Assembly: GCF_005239225.2 (NCBI RefSeq)
Contig: NC_133287.1
Span: forward strand, 6,491,493 to 6,555,492
Origin: Populus alba
Taxonomy: Eukaryota > Streptophyta > Magnoliopsida > Malpighiales > Salicaceae
Direction: 5' to 3'
DNA length: 64,000 bases
This document shows positions 11,040-22,930 of this stretch, piece by piece; within the stretch, counting starts at the first letter, position 1, and each line of letters opens with the position of its first letter. The notes beneath the pieces were generated by a model. It did not search any database, was not told where the DNA came from, and worked only from the letters and a program-made list of their open reading frames with translations. Position numbers and translations under genes: made by a program.

Positions 11040-12905
11040 ATATTTAAAACCCGACAAATAAGATATATATCTAAATTTTTATTTTTATGTGTGAAAGAGT
11101 GCTATATATATATATATTAGATTTCGAAAAATACAAATATTTTACATGTATATACTGTTTGGATAAAATCGGAATTGACAATGTGCAAAATAACTATCTA
11201 AAAACACATTTATTCATGTTAATATCCACAGATTGAGATTAAAATGAGGCAGCTTTTTTCTTTTCCTCTTTAGCAACATCGATATATGCACAGGAAGAAC
11301 AGAGAAGCCCTTAATTGTTTCTTTCTGATTGCGCCGGGCTTGTTCAAACACTATATTATGGAGCCACTTTGCTACGAGATCTAGATTTTGTATCATGCCA
11401 AGGAAAACTAGCCAGAAAATCATGAGCAAACAAGGCCTTCCATCCATGCAATAACCTCTACGCAACATGTTTTATTTTAACCTCCAAGTTTCCCTGGTCG
11501 TTGCTCCCAACTCTTCCCGTCTATCCATCCACAAACAGCAACATAATTCCTCATCTACCATGTCCATATTTTCATTAGAAAGTCAACTGTCGGTTCCATA
11601 TGATTCTAAGGAAAAGAGATTCTAGGCATGCAGAACAGTCATGACCACCACATGACCAGACATGGCTAGAGACAGAACAGCCGACTTGAAACAAACTATG
11701 CTGATGCTGAAGCTAGGCTTCCTCTTTTAAAACACTGTCTCACGCATTTAACCTTAACCCAAAGGCAACCTTAACCATTTAATTATGATGCAGAATTAGC
11801 CCCCATGGGATTTTTATAAACAACCTAAGTGATTTCAAGCATGTGCTTGCAAGACAAAAAATCTAATGCGATTTAGTTTGTATGTAGAAGAACAAAATCC
11901 ACAACAGATACATTACACTCTTTGTTTAGAACCCAAATAAGAATATTGTAAGCACCGACATGAATCCATACAATCCAAAGAATCTGCTCGATCGAGCTTC
12001 ACAAAAGCAACGATCAATGAACAAAGAATCCAAAACCATCCACCAAAGGTAGCTAAAGGAAGCATTTTACACCGAAGACCTGCTCTTCATTTATTCTGTA
12101 TATAAAAATCCATCTCAGAACAGTTTTAACAAAACATATTTTTAAAAAACTACTTTTTTAAAACTGCAACCAAAAGTATTTTTCTTAAAAGTATTTTTTT
12201 TAATAAAAAACTAAACACATTACTTGCAATACATCCAAGGTTCATCATAGTACTTGTGATGGAAGCCGCTACACGGATTACTACACAGGTGCATGCCATA
12301 AGTTCAAGTCATTTTACAAGCAAAACAACTCCATAAACACTACCATTTACTTGGCATGCATCCATACAAGCCAAAGAATTTGTATGATCGAGTTTCACAA
12401 AAGCAACGATCAATGAACAAAGAATTACAGAAAAACAACAACTAAAGCTAGCTAAATGGAGCATTTTACACCATCATTGCCTAAACCGACAGGACACACT
12501 ATATCCCAACTTCACTACCCTTCTCTAGCAATCATCACCACTTAAGTCTTGCAATACATCCAAGGTTTATCATAGTACTCGCAATGGTGGAAGCTCCATG
12601 GATTACTACACAGGTGCATGCCATAAGTTCAAGTTATTTACAAGCAAAACAACTAAATAAATGCTAACATTTACTCAGCTGCAAAAGAGAACATTTTAAG
12701 GTTAACCCAAAGCACATTGCTTAATGTATGAAAAAAGTGTAGCATAAACACAGCATATTCATACCTACAATATTCACATACATAGATTCTAAATTAAAGT
12801 ACATCACTACAAACTCAAAGCACTTGCTACATTCATCTCGTTGCATGTGTGAACCTTACAAGCATATGCCTGAAATTAAAACAAGCAGCAGATGCATTTT
12901 ATCTG
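11040..12905. other. Intergenic region downstream of the F-box gene
   Basis: No gene was recognised at 11040-11950. The minus ORF at 11214-11468 has no family resemblance. From 11950 the sequence contains interleaved duplicated blocks, listed separately. The DNA lies 3' of the minus-strand F-box gene. Confidence 0.45.
11955..12690. repeat. Two-copy diverged duplication of a 320-400 bp module
   Basis: Block A has 'atccatacaatccaaagaat' with GCAACGATCAATGAACAAAG and is found near 11965-12080 and again near 12360-12475. Block B has 'aatacatccaaggtt', 'ggattactacacaggtgcat' and 'gccataagttcaagt' and is found near 12228-12358 and again near 12548-12680. The order A-B-A-B shows a tandem duplication with one indel of roughly 75 bp. 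No coding potential is seen. Confidence 0.75.
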
Positions 12906-13102
12906 TCAGTTCATGCACAAAAGGTTAAAAAGACTGCAGGGCATCATCAACGGAGGATGGGATCCCGGTGGCGCTCCAAAGAAAGATTCAGCTTCATGAG
13001 ACTGCATCTGGCTATGGCCAAAGCATAAAGCAAAATTGTTTTCTGATTCTTCACTCGAAATATCATTTACATCCCCTTTCCCTTAAACCATTGTGCTTCC
13101 CC
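12906..13102 (-). other. Possible spliced 3'-UTR exon of the F-box gene (open frame inside)
   Basis: On the minus strand a good acceptor (polypyrimidine then TTGCAG) ends at 13102 and a usable donor (CTGAG/GTGAAT) lies at 13617, just 20 bp after the F-box stop. Together they suggest a 516-bp intron in the 3' UTR. Inside the exon 13082-12906 is open for 58 codons with rather protein-like content (EESENNFALCFGHSQMQ), but it does not connect in frame to the F-box protein. The alternative is the last exon of an unrelated, decayed gene. Transcript data would decide. Confidence 0.3.
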
Positions 13103-13636
13103 TGCAAGGGCATTAAAAATGGTTTAGACCAAAAGTCATAAAGTATTTTGCTAATTTCTAGAGTAAATTCTGAATAACAAATGACAAAACACACAAGCAG
13201 GATCAATTTATAAGCAGTGTGGAAAGTGAAAAACATCCCGGTGAAAAGCAAAGACATGTGTGTGTGCGTTATGATGCGCAAGCTTTCACCAGACACGCAA
13301 TGAGAATCCTAACACAGCACCTTAATTCAATGGTCACAGTAGTGACAGGCTAGATCCCTGACTTGCATTGAAAAACAAATCTCCCTCTTTCCTACAATAG
13401 GGCAACCGGCATGCATCACAAAGATGAGAGAAGAAGGCACGCACATGGTCATGGCTAAGAAATTATGTATGCAACTAAGATAACATTAATCTGCACCACA
13501 ATAAGCAAATGTTTGTGAAAAATAAAAACTATCTGAGTTGAGGAACTAGGCATTAAAATAAATACAAGGAAACTAATACAGCAGTGACAATGAATATGCA
13601 GGGATGCAAATATTCACCTCAGGCCCTTTATTCTAA

Positions 13637-14833
13637 TCAGAAAGAGTTCATCTCCAAGCAGTAAGTCCTTCTCTTCACCAGCATCTTAGCTGCTGTACCA
13701 TAAGGCTCCTCAAACGTGGTGGAGACCCATGAGACATCAGACACATCCTTCTTAGTAGCAGCCTGTTCACTAGGCCTAATAGCAACCAAAGTTGCACCTT
13801 TCAACACAACCCCATCAGGCAATTCCAAGTGAGGAGCATACCAAAGGCGCATATTAAGTGCAGGCACAAGAGTCCTCTTGGAAGCAGAAGAAGCCGATAA
13901 CGGCTTGACCCTCAACTCTTCCAATTGCTCCCTATTCATACACAACACTCCCTGCCCATCAGCATCAGCCAAGACCAAACTATCAAGAGTCTTATGCTCG
14001 GCAATAATTGGTTGAAGCAAATAATGCCTGGCAGATGCAGCAATTAAAGAGCTAATAGTCCACACAACTCTCAACTTCAATCCCCCATTGGTGTAAAATG
14101 ACTCCGGTATGCTTCCATTATCATCATCATCGGCGGCGGCAGCATTTTCTTGTTGCATAGCACAAGAAATCTTATTATTGGTAATGACAGAAGCAGCACC
14201 AAGAATAACACAATTATCAAGGGTAGATCCGAAATCAGCCCTCCATTTTAAAAGAACCCCATCATCAATTCCCAATTCCCCGCTGGGTAACTCGATTCTT
14301 AGAAAGCGAATCTCATTAAAATTCTTAAGAACCTGAGTTGGAGAATGATGGGTGACACCAGCTTGATCTAGCTCCGTATCATCATCGGTGGCGACAGAAA
14401 GGGAAGGCCCATTTCCATTTCGCGAATTGACCTTGGGTCCAAACATCTGACTCAGAGTTTGGAAGGGTTTGGAAATCCCACCGAAGACTAAACGAAAGAT
14501 GGAGGAGAAGCCAGAAGAAGAAGAAGAAGAAGAAGAGTGTGACTTGATGGAGGTGGAAGAAGACGAGGTGTCGTCATCGGAGATGACACAGTCTACACGG
14601 ACAACAACGTTGTCGACCTGAGGGACGAGAGAGTGGAAGCGGCGAGAAACAACACAGCAGCGACCAAGAGCTTTGACATCGCCGATTTTGTTGAAAACGA
14701 ATAACAGAAGAGAGTCAGGAAGGCGGTCGAAATGGTCGATTTTTGAAGAAGAACAAAAACAACTAGTAGTTGCTTCTGCTTCTGCTTCTGGGTGAATTTT
14801 GGATGTCGGTGGATCTGCTCGAAGAGAGCTCAT
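13637..14833 (-). CDS. F-box protein, At5g46170/At4g18380-like
   Basis: The 398-residue protein is encoded in a single exon, as in its Arabidopsis relatives. Residues 34-76 form the F-box (starting HFDRLPDSLLLFVFNKI and including CCVVSRRFHSLVPQVD), which binds SKP1 in an SCF ubiquitin ligase and so selects proteins for degradation. Residues 89-109 are a serine run encoded by a (TTC)n-like repeat, and residues 15-22 (EAEAEA) come from another short repeat. The C-terminal region, ending VKRRTYCLEMNSF, is the conserved part of this plant family and presumably binds the substrate, which I cannot name. The chosen start gives the MSS start typical of the family. The tract TTAGAATAAAGG right after the stop contains a polyadenylation-like AATAAA. 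Family assignment is firm; the target is unknown. Confidence 0.92.
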   Translation of the reverse strand: MSSLRADPPTSKIHPEAEAEATTSCFCSSSKIDHFDRLPDSLLLFVFNKIGDVKALGRCCVVSRRFHSLVPQVDNVVVRVDCVISDDDTSSSSTSIKSHSSSSSSSSGFSSIFRLVFGGISKPFQTLSQMFGPKVNSRNGNGPSLSVATDDDTELDQAGVTHHSPTQVLKNFNEIRFLRIELPSGELGIDDGVLLKWRADFGSTLDNCVILGAASVITNNKISCAMQQENAAAADDDDNGSIPESFYTNGGLKLRVVWTISSLIAASARHYLLQPIIAEHKTLDSLVLADADGQGVLCMNREQLEELRVKPLSASSASKRTLVPALNMRLWYAPHLELPDGVVLKGATLVAIRPSEQAATKKDVSDVSWVSTTFEEPYGTAAKMLVKRRTYCLEMNSF

Positions 14834-15069
14834 TTCTCTTTCTGATCCGAGGAAGAAAGAGAAAAGTTTTCCAAATTTCTATAGATAGAGATTAGATCTA
14901 TCTAACAACAGGATGAAGCAGATAAAAGCATGGATTTAATTATGAAGAGATGAATGATAACAGGTACACCAACAACCAAAAATAATGGAACATAGGGAGG
15001 AGATAGATCCACGGTTTTGTCTTTAGAAAGAAAAAGAGAGAGCGAGAGAGAGAAAGAGAAGCACAATAT

Positions 15070-15116
<47 letters not shown>

Positions 15117-15194
15117 CATAAGATTAGATATGAACCAGCAAGTGGAATAAAGAAAGAAAGAGGCACTTATTATTTCATTTCTCAATTACCCCAT
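14834..15194. promoter_or_regulatory. 5' flank of the F-box gene, with GA and TA microsatellites
   Basis: Read on the minus strand, this is the region upstream of the F-box start. It contains a (GA)n-like tract at about 15031-15060 (CT-rich on the sense strand, often seen in plant leaders) and (AT)n runs at about 15067-15115. A TATA box cannot be singled out among the TA repeats. Confidence 0.4.
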
Positions 15195-15400
15195 CTTGAA
15201 GATTCTTTGGAAGTGTTATAATAATTATTTTTTAAAATATTTTTTTTATTTTAAAATAATATTTTTTTTATTTTTAAAATATTATTTTTAACATTAGTAC
15301 ATCAAAATAATTTATAAATATAAAAAAACATATTAATTTAAAGTAAAATAAAATTTAATTTTTTTAAAACGCTTTCAAAACATAATTTTAAATACTATCT
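15195..15400 (+). repeat. Diverged copy of the dispersed MITE-like repeat
   Basis: The left end TTGGAAGTGTTATAATAATT, a central ATTATTTTTAACATTAGTAC with ATCAAAATAATTTATAAATA, and the right part with ACGCTTTCAAAACATAATTT follow the family order described at 708-880. Divergence is high. Confidence 0.5.
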
Positions 15401-16690
15401 AATAATAATAACAAGATTGGTGTTTCACATCCACAGGTTATATTAAATTTTTTGCAACTCGGAAAAAAATATTGTGAAGATGGTTGTGGTTTTTTTTCAA
15501 AAAAAAAATTCAATAAACAAGTTAAACCTTAATTAATTTGGTAATATATAAAAAACAAATTGGGCAACAACAATAATTAAATTAAAAAAATATATTGTCT
15601 CGGTTAAAACTAGGTTAACACGGGAAACTCGTGACTTGACATATGAAATCATGATAAAAAAAATATAAACCAACTTTATTTAATTTTTCAAACTCATGAC
15701 TCGAAAGATTAATAAAATGTTGAAGGATAAAATTATAAAAAATTCTAATAAAAAAATTAAAAACAAAACAAATAGCAATTATAAGAATAAAGATCAAATC
15801 TAATATAAAATTAAATGAACTAAAATATTAGAAGATGAAATTAAAAATATAATTTAATCAAGAGAATAATTTTTAAAAAACTAAAATCAAAAGAATAATG
15901 ACCAAATATGAAAGGTGAAAAAATTAAAAGATGATTAAATTGAAAGAAAATTGCAATTCCACAAACAATCTAAAATAAAACAAATAATAAAAAAAAAAGT
16001 AAAAACCAAATCTAAAAAAAAATAATTGAAAAGCTGTTTTGAAAATGTGAAAGGGCTGTCTTTAAAACCTAGAAGAAGAGAGGAAAGAAAGAAAAAAAAA
16101 GAAAAAAAAAGAGAGAGGTTACTGCCTTACTGGCGCAGAACTCAACATGTTTCTGCCACACGCACCACCTAGAATAGAGGCAATGTTTAAATTTTTGCCT
16201 TGGCATATCAATAATTCCACTGTTCAAATAACAACAAAAATACTATTATACCCCTCTTTCAAGGCCAATTGTGTTATGTTTAGAAGGGCTAAAAAATAAA
16301 TAAATAGGTAGTTTGAAGTTTTTTTTTTTAATGATGGATATCCACCAATACAATAAACCAATTTATATTCTCCCTAATATATGCATCTTAGGTGTATGAT
16401 CCAGTTCTATGATTAAAGATTAAAAAAACAAATAGAAGAAATTGTAACAAAAGCTTTGACGGTGTGTATGTATGTATTAACAATTTCATGAATATCCAGT
16501 AGCATAGATTTCTTCAAAGAACGATACAACACAATTGATAGGATTGGAAGACAACCTGTGTGCCTACTCGTTTTCATTCTAGGTTGATTATAATAGATTA
16601 TTAATTAACGTAAACTAAAACATGTAAGGAAAGGTGTTCTACCTGTCCTTGCATAATACTATAGATTATTATAGTATTTTTTTCATTAGT
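15401..16690. repeat. A-rich repeat debris
   Basis: The sequence near 15600-15660 ('cggttaaaactaggttaaca', 'ctcgtgacttgacatatga') belongs to the dispersed 'gggtcatgag' family that is tandem at 30.4-31.2 kb. The rest of 15700-16100 is A-rich without ORFs. 16100-16690 is unremarkable intergenic sequence. Confidence 0.45.
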
Positions 16691-17830
16691 TTTTCTTTTG
16701 TTTTTTTTATTACGAGGTTAGCATGATTTGCGGGTTTGTCAAGGTAACTTAAGTTGCCCTTGGTTTGATGGGAATTTTTTTTTTAATTGAACTTAATTTT
16801 TTTATATAGTCTATTTTTTTCTCATATAGTTTAAAAAACTAGTTTTAAAGAAAAATTATTTTATTAAAATTTATAAAGTAACAAATATTAAAAGATGTGG
16901 GGAAATCATTGTTCACCCACACCCATTGCACTGTGGATTATAATAGTAATTCACAATGTTTTGTTTTCCTTTTTTTTTCTTTTTCTTTTTTTAATTTTTG
17001 TCATAATTTTTTTTCAAATATGTTTTTTTTTTTTATTTTTTAAAATTGAGATTGTTGAGAATTTAGTTTCGTAATTTTTTTCTTTTATTTTTGCATTTGT
17101 ATGAGGTTAACATAGTTTACGGGTTTGTCAAGGTAACCTAGGTTGCCCTGGTTTACGAGTTTAACGGGTTGTCTCTCTGTTTTTTTTTTTAATTGAACTT
17201 GACTTTTTTTATAATATATATATATATTTTTTCTCATATAGTTAAAAAAATAGTTTTAGAGAAAAATTATGTTATTAAATTTTATAGAGTAACAAAAATT
17301 AAAGGGTGTTAGGAAACCATTGTTCACCCACACACATTGCACTATGAATGACAATAGTAATCCACAATGTTTTGCTGTTTTTTTTTTTTTTGTTATGATT
17401 TTTTTCCATTTTTTTATTAATTTCATCTTTTAATATTATGATGATTGAGAATTTGGCTTCATCATTTGTTTCCTTTTATTTTACCTTTCTATAAGTTTAA
17501 CATGATTTGCAGGTTTGATAGGGTAACCCTGGTTTATGAGTTTGGTGGAGGTTTTTTTTTTTTTTTTTTTTAATTGAACTTGACTTTTTTACCATCTATT
17601 TTTTCTCATATAGTTAAAAAAAAAATAGTTTCAGAGAAAAGTTATTTTAACTTTTTTTAATTAGTTTTTTATTTATTTCATCATTAGATATGGGGCTGAT
17701 TGGAAATTTAGTTTTATAATTGGTTTTGTTTGCTTTTTATGAGGTTATTACGATCTAAAAAAAGCATCCCGGTATTAAGTTGGTGTTTGATTTCGTAATT
17801 GTTTATTTTTGTTATCATATAGTTAAATAA
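16690..17830 (+). repeat. Tandem array with period near 390 bp
   Basis: Units start with 'gaggttagcatgatttgcgg' at about 16714, 'gaggttaacatagtttacgg' at about 17103, 'aagtttaacatgatttgcag' at about 17494 and a truncated 'gaggttattacgatc' at about 17742. Each unit continues with AATTGAACTTGACTTTTTT, 'tttctcatatagttaaaa' and 'gagaaaaattat'. The first two units carry TTGTTCACCCACACCCATTG with CACTGTGGATT; the third lacks this part. Homopolymer T runs vary between units. No ORF. Confidence 0.75.
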
Positions 17831-18696
17831 AAATAGTTACAAAAAACAAATTATAATTCCAATGGAGTCAATAATCCAGTTCACAGGTTTGGCGTATCAG
17901 TCTGGCTTACCCAATTCACAAGCTTGATGAGTTTACCCGCTGATAAGATATGTTTTTTTTTCTTTTAATTTTTTTTTATTTCATCATTTAATATTGAATT
18001 GGTAGGGAAATAGATTGCATTATAGATTTTTATTTGCTTTCTATTGGAATTATGTCAAATAAGTGTCTATTTTTAGATTGATGCTTAATTCTGTGAGCAT
18101 CTATCTTTATTATATAACTAAATAAAAAAAGTTTTAAAAAAGTTATTAAACCCAATAGAGTCTATAACCCGGTCACGAGATGATCTAAGTCGATCCAATC
18201 TTTTATTTTTTTAATATATATTTTTTAAATGTTACCTTAAAGTTGTTTTAAAAATTAAATCGTGTTTTTATCGATCATCAACGTTGTATTTCAACCGATG
18301 AAATTAATTGATTTAAGTTGAGCTAACTCCCACATGGTTTAATTGAAAACTTGAGTTAGGTAAAGAGCTGAGTCGGAAGATTTCAAAATTAACCTACTTG
18401 GTCAGGTTTAATAATATAATTAAAAAAATTCATGTTTTTAATTTTTTTTTTTTTTGCATTTAAAAACAATCAGTCCGACTAGCAATGGACTGGGTGCCAA
18501 TATACTATTGTAACTATTTGGAAATCACAATTCCTCTATCCTCCACCAAGTAACAAAGTATAACTTTATATTGGTAAACGTATACAATGAGTGCTTTTTC
18601 CACATTTGAATCCTCAAGTGGCCCAATTTTGCATTGCTCCTAGTGCAAAAGCATAAATCATGGAAGAAGGAAATTGAAGAAAAAGCTGGAGTATGG

Positions 18697-18733
<37 letters not shown>

Positions 18734-18902
18734 TCTCATGTAACATTCATTCGAGGCATTGAATTAAATGTTTCAACTTTCAACGTAAAATGTCCAAAAT
18801 CAAAAGGCACAAAGCATAAGAAGATTTTGCCTGGCCTCTAAGTTGTTATAAAATATGTTCGTTCATGAAAAAAAAAAAAATACATAAAACCCCAAGAACA
18901 TA
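17831..18902. repeat. T-rich repeat debris and an (AT)n microsatellite
   Basis: 17870-18440 contains further reverse-oriented pieces of the dispersed 'gggtcatgag' repeat (for example 'aatccagttcacaggtttgg' and 'ataacccggtcacgagatga'). 18702-18730 is an (AT)n run. No gene recognised. Confidence 0.45.
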
Positions 18903-19103
18903 ATAAGGTGTTTAAAAGTTTTATTTATAAAAAGATTAAATTTATTTTTTTTGTTTAAAATTAATTATTTTTATGTTTTTAAATTGTTTTGATGTGTTAT
19001 GTTAAAAGTAATTTTTAAAAAATAAAAAATATATTATTTTGATATATTTTTAAACAAAAAATATTTTGAACTATAATCATTACTATATTACAAACATTCC
19101 CTA
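18903..19103. repeat. MITE-like repeat with both ends present
   Basis: It starts AAGGTGTTTAAAAG and ends TACAAACATTCCC, so the outer ends are imperfect inverted repeats. The interior contains GTTTTGATGTGTTATGTTAA and TATTTTGATATATTTTTAAA, as in the other copies. Confidence 0.5.
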
Positions 19104-19745
19104 AAAATACATGGATATGATGATCTATCCATCACCATGTCATAAGATGTTTGTTTACATAATTATATTATATTGGTATATATGTTTAACACAATAACTT
19201 ATCCATATAAATTGGTTTACAAGTTCTGCATCAATACTATAACATGGTAGATTCATCATCACATGGTTCTTCCTTGAGATATGCACTTCATTCACTCATG
19301 TGATTTTTTTAACTTTCTAATTAATCTCAGAAGAAAATCTTCTAATTCCTCGATCGAAATAGGAGGGTTAATTCTCAATATCACTTAATTGTGCTTACTT
19401 TTTTGGAGAAAAATAAAATGGCATTAAATCTTGACAATTAACTTATCTTTTAAGGTAAATTTCTATATTAGTTGTTGAATATTTTGGATGAATTGACTTT
19501 TAAGGCTAATCATAGTAAATAAGATTGATTAAGATATAGAGTGCTAGACATGATAAGCAATAACTTGAGATTTTGATTTGATGTTGGTGGGGTACGGTTG
19601 ATTCTAGGCTATAGCCACATTGAGATGCTAGTTTGGAAATCTATCCAAACAATTAAGGAAAAAAAAAAAACAATTAGGGATGATAACTTGACAATGGATG
19701 ATAATGGATTCTTGTACAATTATAATAGAAGTCATACGAAAAAAC
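19104..19745. other. Intergenic region, no gene recognised
   Basis: AT-rich sequence without conserved ORF or RNA gene. The open frame at 19598-19798 runs into the MITE that starts at 19746 and is not supported. Confidence 0.5.
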
Positions 19746-20091
19746 TAGGGGTAATTAAAAAAATAAAAAAAATAATAAGCTGGAAAAATAATAACTGAAA
19801 AAACCGAACTGCAAAAAAAAAAACAACTAATTTAGTTTTATAAGCTTGAAATTGAAAAAACTAAGCCGAACCAAACCCAAACCGAAAAAAATTGAGAAAA
19901 AACCAAGTCAAACAGGAAAAATCAAGCCAAATTGAAAAAACCGAGCCAAACCAGAAAATCTGGGCCAAACCGGTTTGAATCGGTTTTTTCTCTAAAAAAT
20001 CAAACCTAAACCGGTCGGTTTGAACCAGTTTTGGTTGTTTTTTTTATATATATATATAAAAACCAAATTGAACCGAAAATGATCACTCCTA
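19746..20091. mobile_element. 346-bp hAT-type MITE with 8-bp target duplication
   Basis: The element begins TAGGGGTAATTA and ends TGATCACTCCTA, whose reverse complement TAGGAGTGATCA matches the left end at 9 of 12 positions. It is flanked on both sides by the identical octamer GAAAAAAC (19738-19745 and 20092-20099). An 8-bp target duplication is typical of hAT transposons. The interior is rich in AACCGAA and CCGGTTTGAA motifs in both orientations and has no coding capacity, so it was moved by a transposase supplied elsewhere. Confidence 0.85.
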
Positions 20092-21380
20092 GAAAAAACC
20101 ACTAATTATAACATATTTGTGACCCATTAGGAAATAAGTTTTAGATAATTCTATCTAGACCATTGTCTTGGTGTATCTAATTGAATATTAATATCTATTT
20201 ATTTTTTATAATTTTTAAAGAAAAATAATAGTTTAATAAATAACTTCAATAATCTTTTGACCATTAATAATTTGAAAAAAAATGGTTAATTATAAGTGGA
20301 CCAAAACCATATTAACACATAACCCATATCATTAACCATAATTAAATAATTTTTTAAACATTAAAAATACTTTTAAAAATATCCATCTATAATATTATAA
20401 TATAACAACCAAATAAAAATTATAGCACAATTCTTGGAGAGAAAAAACAACAAGAAGAAGAATTTAAAGAAGAAGTTGTTATTCTAACATGAAAATAAAA
20501 GTCTCAATATCCTATACAAAAACATCTATTAAAACCATAATTTAACGTCAAGTCTTTGTAATGGGTTCCATAGTCGATTTTTTTTTCACCCCTCCATATC
20601 ATCAATAATTAATTCATTCCATAATCAAACATTCTATATAAACAACAAATTAATGGTTAATGCACATACCATACTTGTAAATAATAACAATAAGGAATTT
20701 ATTTATACATGTATTTTCTTAGTTTAAGTTTCATACCTCCCTCCTCATTATCAATATCATCATTCATGTGTTAGCTTTATAAGATTTGTTAAAAAAGTTA
20801 GTGACTTTTTATATATAATGATAGAATTATAGTTGACCAATACCTAACACACAAAAATATATATGTTTTGGATCGGTTAGTTTGGAATTTGGTTTGGATT
20901 TAACTAAAATCATGACCAAAAATATTATTTTGGATTTTACTCATGCTCAAATTAAAATTATTTTTTTTTGAGAAAATACCTATTCAAATTGGTTTGAATA
21001 GTTACCTATTGAATATGATACTATTTTCTCCCCTAAAGGCAATAGTGCCTCATACTCTATCTTAAAATAAAATTTTCTCATTAAGTTCCTTTTACTTCTT
21101 GGCTCGATTGTTCTTATATGTTATAATGTGCATGACGTCGAATGATAGAGGTAATTCTTTGTTTTGTCTATATTAGGTGTCAAAGGATTACATTTTTAAG
21201 ATATCAATTTTTTAATTAAGCATCTAATTCACTCCCTTAAGTGTTTTTATTTTAAGTTTTTTAATTGATTGTGGAGAAAGGATACCTTGTTAAAACTCCA
21301 GTCATCTAGGAGGAAAGATCATGACACTAGAGGGTTAATGCTTAGCTATGACTCATTTATTTAAAGCTAAGAATTATGTT
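20092..21380. other. Intergenic region, no gene recognised
   Basis: AT-rich sequence with no ORF of note, no RNA gene and no clear repeat unit apart from short simple-sequence tracts. Confidence 0.5.
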
Positions 21381-22930
21381 TATTAGAAAGTTAGGATGTA
21401 AACTTTTCTTGAGTTAATAAATATTGAATTATCGGATGTTGTTGAGAGTGGATATAGTTTTCATATTAAGATGAGTTTGGATGGAAAAATTTGTCCAAAC
21501 CCCATACATGAATGGGATGATAAACAAAAGAAAAGATATTATTATAACGTTAAGGCTATGAATGCTTTTTTTTATTCACTTAATCATATGGAATTCACTT
21601 GGTAAAGATTGCAAAATGGCTTTTAAAATCCGAAAACTTTTGGAATTCACTCATAATGGAACAAGTCAAGTTAAGAATTCTAGATTGATTAGCGTCATTA
21701 TAGAATATGAAGTTTTTAAAATAGATTTGAATGGAAGTAAAATACATATTAGATTCATTACCTTTGTTAGTGAACTAGATAGTTTAGGTAAAAATATCAT
21801 CAATGGAAAAATGGTTGGTAAAATCCCGAGGTCTTTATCTAGAGCTTGAGAATCTAAAGTTACGACAATAAAGGAGGCTAAAAATACACTTGATTTTAAT
21901 GAGTTTATTGGATCATTAATCGCTTATAAAGGAAAGATCAAAGACTTTAAGGTTGAAGATAATGGAACTAAGAATATATCTTTAGTTTTAAAATCAATAA
22001 CTAATTATGAGGAAATAAATAGATATAATTGTAAAGAATAAGATGACGACGACATAGCTTTGATTGCTAAAAGATTTCCAAGTTTTCAAGAATGAAAAAG
22101 TATGGCAATGGAAGGAATTTTAAAAGAGAAAAAAGTGAGGAATAATCAAATAATAGAGATGTTATTATATACTATGAATGTAAGAAACCGAGTCTTATGA
22201 AGTATGATTGCCCTAGTATTAAAAATAAAGCATAGTTTGACAAACAAAAAAAATGGCAATGAAGACAACTACTTGAGATGACATGGATGATAGCTCAACT
22301 TTTTTAAAAGATGATGACTTCAACTTGAAAGAATTCACCAATCTATGTTTGATGGTTAATTTTGGCATAACCAAAAAAAAAAGTTTGCTTAATGGCCAAT
22401 AGCTCTATTAACATCGATTAGGTAAATGAACTTGATCCTTAAATGACTTTCGATAAGTTGCAAAATACTTTTGAAAAATTTTATCATGATTATAAGAAAT
22501 TGTATAAGAAAAAAATTTGCTTCAAAATAAACTTGATATTATTTTAAAAGATCTTGATGTATTACAAAAAGAAAATAATGCCTTATTAACAATGAATATT
22601 GGTTTTAAAAGGCAACTAGATTCCTTAAAAGATGAATCTAATTGATCTATTTTCTATGAGAAATTAATTAAAGAAAATGACATCTTTAAAGTAAAAATTA
22701 TTAATTTATATTCTACTTTAGCTAAATTCATGACAAGAAAAGGACAACCTAAATTAATTTCAAGTTAATCAAAGAAGGGTATTTGAGAGAAGTAGTTTGG
22801 GATATAATCCAATGAAAAACCAAAAAACTTGACTCAAATTTGTTTGTTAAAGCATCAACATCTTCAAGCTTATGTAATTTTAATGGCTAAAATAGATTTC
22901 ATGAAAAATATTGCATAGGATTGGAGAATA
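21380..22930 (+). pseudogene. Decayed Ty1-copia gag region
   Basis: Fragments in several frames follow the order of a copia Gag protein. 21640-21849 reads LLEFTHNGTSQVKNSR and later EYEVFKI, as in UBN2-type gag domains. After a stop at 21847 come KVTTIKEAKNTLDFNEFIGS and ALIAKRF. Near 22170 is a broken zinc knuckle (YYECKKPSLMKYDCP, with C and H positions lost). Downstream, 22440-22760 reads as a coiled-coil-like segment (DVLQKENNALLTMN, KLIKENDIFKVKI). Many stops and shifts are present and no LTR, integrase or reverse transcriptase was found nearby. It is an old fragment, different in type from the element at 59.9 kb. Confidence 0.6.

Noticed and set aside
11214..11468. 84-codon minus-strand ORF
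   Set aside because: No recognisable domain and no supporting signals.
14109..14336. Plus-strand ORF opposite the F-box gene
   Set aside because: Antisense shadow of a clearly real coding exon.
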